Source: an uncultured Carnobacteriaceae bacterium (GTDB lineage Bacteria; Bacillota; Bacilli; Lactobacillales; Aerococcaceae). From it: DNA of 23,236 bases. Below the pieces are notes generated by a model. The model was not told where the DNA came from. It did not search any database and saw only the letters and a program-made list of their open reading frames with translations. Both the position numbers and the translations under genes were made by a program. The DNA is taken from NCBI GenBank assembly GCA_938039195.1, contig CALHVK010000077.1, forward strand, positions 1-23,236, in the 5' to 3' direction. Shown piece after piece: positions 7,456 to 13,912 of this stretch (the first letter of the stretch is position 1; each line of letters starts with the position of its first letter).

Positions 7456-7477
7456 AATGTGTTTCCTACACATTGTA
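7456..7477 (-). promoter_or_regulatory. -10 element and dyad operator upstream of the M20 operon
   Basis: A perfect 7-5-7 dyad, AATGTGT and ACACATT (7456-7474), overlaps the -10 hexamer TACAAT (minus strand, 7472-7477) and the presumed transcription start. No good -35 is visible at 16-18 bases. Such a dyad on the start site would suit a dimeric repressor; which one is unknown. It could instead form a weak hairpin in the leader. Confidence 0.5.
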
Positions 7478-7548
7478 ACAAACTAGACGAAGTAATGCAC
7501 CATGAATTCCCTTGAAAAACAATAAAAATTCGATTGACCCACTGCATC

Positions 7549-7581
7549 AAAAAAGACTCCGTTTCAAAAGAAACAGAGTCT
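7549..7581 (-). terminator. Intrinsic terminator of the ABC exporter operon
   Basis: On the minus strand AGACTCTGTTTC pairs with GAAACGGAGTCT through a TTTT loop (one wobble pair) and is followed by six T residues. It starts 7 bases after the exporter stop codon. Confidence 0.92.
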
Positions 7582-7587
7582 AAGCAA

Positions 7588-9327
7588 TTAACCTTTTTGG
7601 AGTGCCACCATTTCGGCATATTGACCTTGCAGTTGCATCAATTCATCATGCGTTCCGCGTTCCACAATTTCTCCTTTATCCAACACAAAAATTTGGTCGG
7701 CATGAGCAATGGTAGAAAGTCGGTGCGCAATCATAAAGGTTGTCCGTCCTTCTTTAACGACATTAATCGCATTTTGAATAATCTCTTCCGTCTCGGTATC
7801 GATATGCGAAGTCGCTTCATCTAAAATCAAGATTTTCGGGTCAAAGACAATCGCTCTGGCAAATGAAATCAGTTGGCGTTCCCCTGAAGAGAAATCCATC
7901 CCTTTTTCTTTCACCTCGTAGTCGAGTCCTTTGTCACTCTTTGTGAGTAAATGTTCTCCGCCCACTTTAATGAGCGCCTCTTTAATCGTCTCGGGTTGAA
8001 TCGATTCATTATTGAGCCCGACATTTGAAGCAATCGTCCCTGTAAATAAATACGGATCTTGTAATACAATCCCCATCTCGCTTCGAACACTACGTCTGTT
8101 AAAGTCACGCGTGTTCTTACCATCAATCAAGATAGCTCCACTCGTTGGGTCATAGAATCGAAACAGCAAGTTCATAATAGATGATTTTCCTGAACCTGTG
8201 TGCCCCACAAAGGCTACCGTCTGCCCAGGTTCTACAGTGAAATTCAAGTGCTTCAACACCGGAACGCCTGGTGTATACTCAAAGCTCACATCTTTAAATT
8301 CAATCCGTCCTTCATCAAATGTGAAGAGCTCATCTCCTGAATCCTCACTTGGCGTATCCATTAATTCAAACACACGGTCACCAGCAGCCATTGATTGTTG
8401 GAAGCCTGACACGACATTCATAAAGGTTTGAATCGGCTCATAAATACGGTTGACATAATCAATAAAGGCATATAGGAGCCCTGCTGAAATCCCCAGTGTC
8501 CCTCCGATAAATTGCATTCCGAAGTAATAAACAATTCCAAATAAAGTAAAGTTTCGAAGTAAGCCAACTAGACTCCATGAGAAGTACGACTCAAGAATTA
8601 ATTCCTTACGACCGATTTCAACCCAAGACGTAGCCGTCGCCTCATATTCTGCAACAATCTTATCTTCTTGTTGGAAGGCTTGAACGATACCAGCGCCTTG
8701 AATACTTTCATTTAACTGCCCACTCAATTGACTGTACAGCTCACGACTCTCAGAATAGTATTTTTTCTGCATCACGGCAACGGTTCTCTGCCATAGCATC
8801 ATCACCGGAACTAGGAATAATAATACGAGTCCCAGCGTTGCATTTAATAAGAAAATCGTTACATAGACACCCACAAGCATCACGACGGTACTCAGCAGTG
8901 TCGAAATCCCATTCACGTAGAAATTTGCACGTACCGATTCCGTATCACTCGTAATTCTGGATACGACTTTCCCAGCAGGTAAATGGTCGAAATACGATAC
9001 TGGCAAGGTTTGTACATGCTCGAAGACTTCGTCCCGAATACGTTTGGCCACGCGGTTCGAAAGAGTCTTCATATATAAACGGTTTAAATATCCACCAGCC
9101 GCTCCGACTAAGTTCACCGTTACGTAAATCCCCACCCATAAGAGCAGGCTGCCTACATTAAAGACACCCGATTGTCCCATTGGCGTAATCACATTATCAA
9201 TAATGTATTTAGCAACGAGCGGCCCTGTTAAGGTTGCGCCTGTTGAGAGTAAGAGGCAGAAGAGTCCAATCAGAACTCCTTTTTTCTCATAGCGGAGGTA
9301 GCTTAATAATCGCTTCATCGTTTTCAT
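7588..9327 (-). CDS. ABC exporter half-transporter, catalytic subunit (BmrD/LmrD type)
   Basis: This 579-residue protein has an N-terminal six-helix exporter domain (about residues 1-310) and a C-terminal nucleotide-binding domain (about 340-579). Walker A is GHTGSGKSS (375-383), the Q-loop is near Gln423, and Walker B is ILILDE with catalytic Glu504. The H-loop is His535. Its signature loop is FSSGE (479-483) instead of LSGGQ. Paired with the upstream subunit, its intact Walker B faces that subunit's intact LSGGQ, giving one competent ATP site. This split is typical of heterodimeric multidrug exporters such as BmrCD, LmrCD and TM287/288. The gene overlaps the upstream subunit by 4 bases (ATGA), so translation is coupled and the proteins are made together. 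The substrate is not evident; drugs or lipids are the usual cargo. Confidence 0.93.
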   Translation of the reverse strand: MKTMKRLLSYLRYEKKGVLIGLFCLLLSTGATLTGPLVAKYIIDNVITPMGQSGVFNVGSLLLWVGIYVTVNLVGAAGGYLNRLYMKTLSNRVAKRIRDEVFEHVQTLPVSYFDHLPAGKVVSRITSDTESVRANFYVNGISTLLSTVVMLVGVYVTIFLLNATLGLVLLFLVPVMMLWQRTVAVMQKKYYSESRELYSQLSGQLNESIQGAGIVQAFQQEDKIVAEYEATATSWVEIGRKELILESYFSWSLVGLLRNFTLFGIVYYFGMQFIGGTLGISAGLLYAFIDYVNRIYEPIQTFMNVVSGFQQSMAAGDRVFELMDTPSEDSGDELFTFDEGRIEFKDVSFEYTPGVPVLKHLNFTVEPGQTVAFVGHTGSGKSSIMNLLFRFYDPTSGAILIDGKNTRDFNRRSVRSEMGIVLQDPYLFTGTIASNVGLNNESIQPETIKEALIKVGGEHLLTKSDKGLDYEVKEKGMDFSSGERQLISFARAIVFDPKILILDEATSHIDTETEEIIQNAINVVKEGRTTFMIAHRLSTIAHADQIFVLDKGEIVERGTHDELMQLQGQYAEMVALQKG

Positions 9328-11063
9328 TCGATTTCCTCCTCTATCTCTTGAATCAGGTACTGTTCATAGTACCAACCACGTTGTGCGAGTAACTCCTCGT
9401 GGCTTCCTCGCTCACTAATGCGTCCTTCATTCATCACAATAATCTCATCGGCATGACGAATCGCAGAGAGTCGATGGGCAGAAATAATATTCATACAACC
9501 GCCACGTTCTTCTTGCAAGTGCGCGATAATTTCGCGTTCCGTTTTCGCATCAACTGCGGATAACGCATCATCTAAAATCAAACATTCACGGTTACGTAAG
9601 AAAGCCCGCGCAATCGATAGACGTTGTTTTTGACCACCACTGAGAGATACCCCTTTTTCTCCGACCATCGTATCAAGCCCGTCTGGCATGCGTTTCACGT
9701 CTCCATCAAAAGATGCCAACGTCAATGCTTCCCAGATTTCCTCATCAGTTGCATCCTCTTTCCCGAATAACATATTCTCGCGAATTGTGCGTGAAAAGAG
9801 CGTGTGTTCTTGTGGGACATAGGCAAGATGCCCAGCTACCGATTGAGGTTCGTACTCAATGAATGGCTCCTCGTTAATGAGAAGCTTCTCCCCTTTGTAT
9901 GGGAATTGATGTAATAATTGCATCAATAGTGTCGTCTTCCCGGAACCTGTTTTCCCAACGATTCCAAGCGTTTCACCTTTATGTAATGTCAGGTTAATCT
10001 CTTTTAATAATGGTGCTTCTTCCCCTGGATACGTAAAATTAAAGTCGATAAACTGAATTGATTCAATCGTCTCGAGCACTTTTGTTCCACCGCGTTCAAT
10101 TTCATCGTCATGTTTCAATACTTCATTAATACGCTCCGTTGCCACTTTCCCACGTTTATAGTTCGTAATAATGTCACCAATCATAAACATCGGCCACATA
10201 ATCGCCCCCATATAAACTTGGAAGGCAATGACATCCCCGACTAGAATAGCCCCAGTCGATACTAGATACCCACCGTAGAGAAGGGCAATGGTAAAGCTAA
10301 TCATCATAAATAATTGTGCTAATGGCATAAAGCGCGATTCAATTTCTGACACGATAATATTTTGTTTCATGGTATTTTTCGTTTTCGCACGAAACTCATC
10401 CATCATCGCATCTTCTTGACTGTAAGCACGAATGACGTATGTGCCATCAATCATCTCCAGCACTTCATTATTCAGCTGAGAGACTGCATTTTGCGCCTTA
10501 TTGTACTCTTCTTCAAGATCAAATCCCCATTTATACACGAGATATGAAAGAATTGGTAGTGGCAAAATCGCTGCGATGGTCAGTGGCAACGAAATCGTTG
10601 TGATCATCATATAAAGCGATACGCTCATCAGCAATGTAGAGTTCATCAATGCAAACATTCCGAACCCCATCATATCGCCAATCGTCATCACATCTTCACT
10701 GCTACGTGTAATAATATCCCCCGTTCTAAAATGCGCATAAAATGGAATCTTCTTTCTTAAGTTATTCCGTAGTAACTTCACTCGTAATTCTTTTTGCATT
10801 TCATAATGTCCAATAAAAATATAGTACGTCCAAATACTCTCCGTAATATACGCCACAAGAATAATCCCGACTAAAACCACAAGCTGTGTCCAAAGCCACT
10901 GGGCATCCAGTTCACTCGCCACGATTTTATCGACGACTTGTCCGATGATTCGTGCAGGGTAGACTGCTGCAATACTACTTCCAATCATCAAAACAAAGCT
11001 TACAAGATAGCGCATCGGATGTTTTTTTATAAAATTAATGATTACTCTTAATAAATCGTTCAT
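9324..11063 (-). CDS. ABC exporter half-transporter with degenerate ATP site (BmrC/LmrC type)
   Basis: This 579-residue half-transporter is the partner of the downstream gene. The exporter transmembrane domain covers about residues 1-310. The nucleotide-binding domain has Walker A GKTGSGKTT (370-378), Q-loop Gln418, an intact signature LSGGQ (474-478) and H-loop His530. Walker B reads CLILDD, so the catalytic Glu is replaced by Asp499; that site should hydrolyse ATP poorly. This asymmetry, complementary to the degenerate signature of the partner, identifies a heterodimer. In Bacillus subtilis the equivalent pair (bmrC-bmrD, formerly yheI-yheH) is preceded by the leader peptide gene bmrB, and a leader peptide plus terminator is visible upstream here too. 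The ribosome binding site GGAGGG lies directly after the attenuator hairpin. Confidence 0.92.
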   Translation of the reverse strand: MNDLLRVIINFIKKHPMRYLVSFVLMIGSSIAAVYPARIIGQVVDKIVASELDAQWLWTQLVVLVGIILVAYITESIWTYYIFIGHYEMQKELRVKLLRNNLRKKIPFYAHFRTGDIITRSSEDVMTIGDMMGFGMFALMNSTLLMSVSLYMMITTISLPLTIAAILPLPILSYLVYKWGFDLEEEYNKAQNAVSQLNNEVLEMIDGTYVIRAYSQEDAMMDEFRAKTKNTMKQNIIVSEIESRFMPLAQLFMMISFTIALLYGGYLVSTGAILVGDVIAFQVYMGAIMWPMFMIGDIITNYKRGKVATERINEVLKHDDEIERGGTKVLETIESIQFIDFNFTYPGEEAPLLKEINLTLHKGETLGIVGKTGSGKTTLLMQLLHQFPYKGEKLLINEEPFIEYEPQSVAGHLAYVPQEHTLFSRTIRENMLFGKEDATDEEIWEALTLASFDGDVKRMPDGLDTMVGEKGVSLSGGQKQRLSIARAFLRNRECLILDDALSAVDAKTEREIIAHLQEERGGCMNIISAHRLSAIRHADEIIVMNEGRISERGSHEELLAQRGWYYEQYLIQEIEEEIE

Positions 11064-11077
11064 CGTTTCCCTCCATC

Positions 11078-11120
11078 AAAAAAGCCGTCACCTTCCCCAC
11101 AAATGGAAAGAGTAACGGCT
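11078..11120 (-). terminator. Leader terminator (attenuator) before the ABC exporter genes
   Basis: On the minus strand AGCCGT pairs with ACGGCT and, inside it, CTTTCC pairs with GGAAGG (one U-G wobble) around an 8-base loop. Six T residues follow. It lies between the 22-codon leader peptide and the exporter ribosome binding site, with no other gene that it could serve. It should therefore stop most transcripts unless it is disrupted. The 3' arm GGAAGGT (11090-11096) is perfectly complementary to ACCTTCC within the leader reading frame (11169-11175), a candidate antiterminator pairing. Confidence 0.85.
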
Positions 11121-11146
11121 CACTTAAAATTATCTATAAAAATGCG

Positions 11147-11215
11147 CTATACTTCATTCACCACAATTGGAAGGTCAATCATTTTTTTCACTTGTTTTGC
11201 GTTTAAGTTGTTCAT
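11147..11215 (-). CDS. 22-residue leader peptide of the ABC exporter operon
   Basis: The frame has an ATG preceded by GGAGGAGA at good spacing and ends at TAG. The peptide begins MNNLNAKQVKKM and ends IVVNEV. It lies about 36 bases downstream of the predicted transcription start and 26 bases before the attenuator hairpin. It has no signal peptide, so its translation rather than its product is probably what matters. By analogy with BmrB in Bacillus subtilis, ribosome slowing by translation-targeting antibiotics on this frame would shift the RNA to the antiterminated fold and switch on the exporter. The analogy is positional; I see no clear sequence similarity to BmrB that I can vouch for. Confidence 0.75.
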   Translation of the reverse strand: MNNLNAKQVKKMIDLPIVVNEV

Positions 11216-11257
11216 TGATTTCTCCTCCAATCTGATAAATTTAACGTTATACTTTGA

Positions 11258-11285
11258 ATTATACTCCAAAACGCCGTCATGTCAA
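11258..11285 (-). promoter_or_regulatory. Consensus promoter of the leader/ABC exporter operon
   Basis: Perfect TTGACA (11280-11285) and perfect TATAAT (11258-11263) are separated by 16 bases. A start near 11251 gives a leader RNA of about 190 bases before the first exporter gene. Such a strong promoter in front of a terminator fits control by attenuation rather than by initiation. Confidence 0.88.
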
Positions 11286-11316
11286 TACCTTTCGAAGTTT
11301 TTCACAATCGAATTCA

Positions 11317-11345
11317 TTGATAATCATTCTCAATATAGGTACAAT
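11317..11345 (+). promoter_or_regulatory. trhO promoter with overlapping Fur-like box
   Basis: The -35 is TTGATA (11317-11322) and the -10 is TACAAT (11340-11345), with a 17-base spacer. TGATAATCATTCTCA (11318-11332) matches the 7-1-7 Fur box TGATAATNATTATCA except for one base and covers the -35 and spacer. A bound repressor would block polymerase. PerR and Zur boxes are related, so the exact regulator is inferred. Confidence 0.7.
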
Positions 11346-11385
11346 AGACTCATTACAAATTAGAAAAGGATGAAAGATTAACAAT

Positions 11386-12369
11386 ATGGCAAAAGACATT
11401 CGTGTTTTACTTTACTATAAATATGTTCCAATCGAGAATGCGGAACAATTTGCGGCAGATCATTTAGCATTCTGCAAATCAATCGGATTAAAAGGACGTA
11501 TCCTTGTCGCTGACGAAGGAATTAACGGAACTGTATCTGGTGATTACGAAACAACTCAAAAATATATGGACTATGTTCACTCTCTTCCAGGGATGGAAGA
11601 CTTATGGTTTAAAATCGACGAAGAAAGCGAGCAAGCCTTCAAGAAGATGTTCGTTCGTTACAAAAAAGAAATCGTACACCTTGGTTTAGAAGATAACGAC
11701 TTCGATAACGATATTAACCCACTTGAAACAACAGGGGCTTACCTTTCTCCACAAGAGTTCAAAGAAGCCTTACTTGACGAAAACACTGTTGTACTAGACA
11801 CTCGTAACGACTACGAGTACGACTTAGGTCACTTCCGCGGTGCCATCCGTCCTGACATTCGCAACTTCCGTGAATTACCACAATGGGTTCGCGATAACAA
11901 AGAGAAATTCATGGACAAACGTGTCGTTGTTTACTGTACAGGTGGCGTTCGCTGTGAGAAATTCTCTGGCTGGATGGTTCGTGAAGGCTATAAAGATGTC
12001 GGTCAATTACACGGCGGTATCGCAACTTACGGTAAAGACCCAGAAGTTCAAGGCGAATTATGGGATGGAAAAATGTACGTATTCGACGAGCGTATCGCTG
12101 TCGATATCAACCACGTAGACCCAGTGGTAATTGGGAAAGACTGGTTCGATGGTACACCTTGCGAACGTTACGTAAACTGCGGAAACCCAGAATGTAACCG
12201 TCGCATTCTCTGCTCTGAAGAAAATGAAGACAAATACTTACGTGGTTGCTGCCATGAATGTCGCGTTCATCCACGTAACCGCTACGTGAAAGAGCACAAC
12301 TTATCTCTTGAAGAAGTAGTTGCTCGTCTTGAAGCAATCGGCGAAGAACTAGATACAGTAAATGCTTAA
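11386..12369 (+). CDS. trhO: tRNA uridine(34) 5-hydroxylase, oxygen-dependent, rhodanese family
   Basis: This 327-residue cytoplasmic enzyme (YceA/YbfQ family) uses molecular oxygen to hydroxylate U34 of tRNAs, the first step towards mo5U/cmo5U wobble modifications. An N-terminal ferredoxin/acylphosphatase-like domain (about 1-95) is followed by a rhodanese domain (about 115-225) with active-site loop CTGGVRC; the key Cys is residue 184. The Cys-rich C-terminal region (Cys 259, 265, 270, 276, 288, 289, 292) is typical of the family. It is the only plus-strand gene here and is divergent from the exporter operon. The ribosome binding site is odd: AAAGG sits about 16 bases before the ATG, and an ATG-AAA-GAT-TAA mini-frame lies between them. 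A Fur-like box overlaps the promoter. Confidence 0.95.
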   Translation: MAKDIRVLLYYKYVPIENAEQFAADHLAFCKSIGLKGRILVADEGINGTVSGDYETTQKYMDYVHSLPGMEDLWFKIDEESEQAFKKMFVRYKKEIVHLGLEDNDFDNDINPLETTGAYLSPQEFKEALLDENTVVLDTRNDYEYDLGHFRGAIRPDIRNFRELPQWVRDNKEKFMDKRVVVYCTGGVRCEKFSGWMVREGYKDVGQLHGGIATYGKDPEVQGELWDGKMYVFDERIAVDINHVDPVVIGKDWFDGTPCERYVNCGNPECNRRILCSEENEDKYLRGCCHECRVHPRNRYVKEHNLSLEEVVARLEAIGEELDTVNA

Positions 12370-12413
12370 TTTGATTTAAAATCGAAACACATTTTTTGGT
12401 TTGATTGATTGTG

Positions 12414-12605
12414 GATGGATTCCGAAGAATCTTGCGGATTTCATAGCCACAATAATGGGGAATCGTACTAAAGATGAATTAAAGGGCGTAGGAATTTATT
12501 CCTTACGCCCTTTTTGAAGCTTTAAAGGTGAGAGACTACAGGCTCGAACCGGTACCCCATTATTGTAGTTATGATAAAATCCGCTAGGATTCGAAGGAAT
12601 CCATC
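12414..12605. repeat. 192-bp element with ~50-bp inverted arms (MITE-like or large RNA hairpin)
   Basis: The left arm (12414-12460) and the reverse complement of the right arm (12555-12605) both begin GATGGATTCC, share GAATC and GCGGATTT in the middle, and both end ACAATAATGGGG. They differ by a few substitutions and about four extra bases in the right arm. The 94-base centre carries a separate hairpin terminator (12481-12515). There is no open reading frame with a ribosome binding site and no obvious target-site duplication. It sits in the convergent gap between trhO and glf, a common landing place for non-autonomous elements. As RNA it would form one long stem on either strand. Confidence 0.75.
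12481..12515 (+). terminator. Hairpin terminator in the trhO-glf gap
   Basis: AAAGGGCGTA pairs with TACGCCCTTT, continued by GGAAT with ATTCC around one bulged base, and is followed by T residues (TTTTTG). It is the first good terminator after trhO. Because the stem begins with AAA it can also end minus-strand transcripts. It is nested inside the inverted-repeat element. Confidence 0.85.
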
Positions 12606-12611
12606 ATAAAT

Positions 12612-12645
12612 AACACCCTATTTGAATCTCGCCAAATAGGGTGTT
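12612..12645. terminator. Terminator hairpin next to the glf stop codon, probably bidirectional
   Basis: AACACCCTATTTG (12612-12624) pairs perfectly with CAAATAGGGTGTT (12633-12645). A T-rich tail is better on the plus strand (TTTTCGTTTTT) than on the minus strand. It begins 7 bases past the glf stop, so it probably ends glf transcripts as well as read-through from trhO. Confidence 0.85.
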
Positions 12646-12652
12646 TTCGTTT

Positions 12653-13762
12653 TTACTCAAATTCATGTTTAACAGTTTCTAGTGCTGCGGCGATGACTTG
12701 ATGCATATCGTAATAACGATATTGCCCAAGGCGTCCTCCGAAAATCACTTGCGGAACCGTCTGCGCTAATTTCTTATACTGCGCGTATAAGTCATTATTG
12801 ACTTTATTATTCACTGGATAATAAGGCTCATCGCCCACTTTCCAATCGGCTGGATACTCGCGCGTAATCACCGTTTTTGGCTGAGTGCCAAACTCGAAAT
12901 GCTTATGCTCGATGATCCGAGTGTATGGCGTTTCTCGGTCTGTATAGTTTACGACCGCATTTCCTTGATAGTTCTCCACATCCACGACTTCTGTTTCAAA
13001 ACGGAGCGAACGGTATTCTAATGTGCCTAGTTCATAATCGAAGAACTCATCAATCATTCCCGTGAAGACGATTTTGGCACCACTACTTAAGTACTCGTCT
13101 TTTTTCGCGAAGAAATCAACATTCAACTCGACTTCGATATTCTCGTGGTCCAGCATGGCTTCAATCATCTTCGTATAGCCGCCAATCGGAATCCCTTGAT
13201 ACGTATCGTTAAAGTAGTTGTTATCGTAGGTGTAACGAACCGGCAAGCGGCGGATGATAAACGCTGGTAATTCTGTAGCCGAACGTCCCCATTGTTTCTC
13301 CGTATAGCCCTTGATGAGCTTGTAGTAAATATCTTCCCCAACAAGAGAAATCGCCTGCTCTTCTAAGTTTTCAGGCTCTTTGTCCCCCAGAACCGCACGC
13401 TGCTCGGCGATTTTCGCTGCGGCTTCTTGTGGCGTCACCACACCCCATAATTTATTAAAGGTATTCATATTAAATGGCAAGTTGTAAATCTCCCCGTTGA
13501 AGTTGGCAACGGGCGTATTCGTATAGCGATTAAATGTAGCAAACTGATGCACGTAATCCCAAATCTTCTTGTCACTTGTGTGAAAAATATGCGCACCGTA
13601 TTCGTGCACTTGAATGCCTTCTACTTCTTTTGTATAAATATTTCCTGCAATATGATTTCTCTTCTCAATTACTTTTACTTTATAACCGCGTGTTGCTGCT
13701 TCATGCGCAAAAGTCGCACCGAAAAGGCCAGCACCCACAACGATGTAATCAAATGGTTTCAT
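12653..13762 (-). CDS. glf: UDP-galactopyranose mutase
   Basis: This 369-residue FAD enzyme interconverts UDP-galactopyranose and UDP-galactofuranose in the cytoplasm, the precursor step for galactofuranose in capsules and cell-wall polysaccharides. The dinucleotide-binding loop GAGLFG is at residues 10-15, followed by the family signature HIAGNIYT and YGAHIFHTS near residues 37-64. Other family stretches are NLPFNMNTF, GYTEKQWG and, near the C-terminus, FGGRLGQYRYYDMHQ. The length is normal. It follows a glycosyltransferase gene on the same strand, but a terminator and its own promoter separate them, so they are neighbours rather than one tight operon. Confidence 0.97.
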   Translation of the reverse strand: MKPFDYIVVGAGLFGATFAHEAATRGYKVKVIEKRNHIAGNIYTKEVEGIQVHEYGAHIFHTSDKKIWDYVHQFATFNRYTNTPVANFNGEIYNLPFNMNTFNKLWGVVTPQEAAAKIAEQRAVLGDKEPENLEEQAISLVGEDIYYKLIKGYTEKQWGRSATELPAFIIRRLPVRYTYDNNYFNDTYQGIPIGGYTKMIEAMLDHENIEVELNVDFFAKKDEYLSSGAKIVFTGMIDEFFDYELGTLEYRSLRFETEVVDVENYQGNAVVNYTDRETPYTRIIEHKHFEFGTQPKTVITREYPADWKVGDEPYYPVNNKVNNDLYAQYKKLAQTVPQVIFGGRLGQYRYYDMHQVIAAALETVKHEFE

Positions 13763-13794
13763 GTGGTTTCTCCATTTCTTATTTTATCTTGTTT

Positions 13795-13824
13795 ATTATA
13801 CCATGGACCCTTAAGGCGAACCAA
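13795..13824 (-). promoter_or_regulatory. glf promoter with extended -10
   Basis: The -10 is TATAAT (13795-13800) preceded by TGG, making an extended TGGTATAAT. A weak -35, TTGGTT (13819-13824), lies 18 bases away. The leader before the glf ATG is about 25-30 bases. Confidence 0.7.
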
Positions 13825-13846
13825 ATCGATGAGGCACACTTTGCAA

Positions 13847-13866
13847 AATTATCATATATGATAATT
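13847..13866. promoter_or_regulatory. Perfect 20-bp palindrome upstream of the glf promoter
   Basis: AATTATCATATATGATAATT is a perfect palindrome. It lies 23 bases upstream of the glf -35 and 4 bases from the T-tract of the preceding terminator. With no loop it is unlikely to be a terminator; a dimeric regulator site is more likely. Its chance occurrence is somewhat favoured by its high A+T content. Confidence 0.45.
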
Positions 13867-13870
13867 CCAT

Positions 13871-13903
13871 AAAAAAACTACCAGACAAGAGCCTGGCAGT
13901 TTG
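13871..13903 (-). terminator. Intrinsic terminator of the glycosyltransferase gene
   Basis: On the minus strand AAACTGCCAG pairs with CTGGTAGTTT (one wobble pair), followed by T residues. It begins about 10 bases past the glycosyltransferase stop codon. Confidence 0.88.
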
Positions 13904-13912
13904 AAACTCTAT

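Noticed and set aside
7443..7473. Ten extra codons at the M20 amidohydrolase N-terminus
   Set aside because: They span the -10/dyad region and the GAGGAG site of the chosen ATG.
11103..11363. 86-codon plus-strand frame across the exporter leader region
   Set aside because: It runs antisense through the leader peptide, promoter and trhO promoter, and has no ribosome binding site.
12416..12472. 18-codon plus-strand frame inside the inverted-repeat element
   Set aside because: No ribosome binding site, and the sequence is explained by the repeat arm.
12541..12555. GGCTCGAACC, which on the minus strand resembles a tRNA T-loop (GGTTCGAGCC)
   Set aside because: The flanking bases do not form a T-stem and no acceptor, D or anticodon stems can be found; a chance match.
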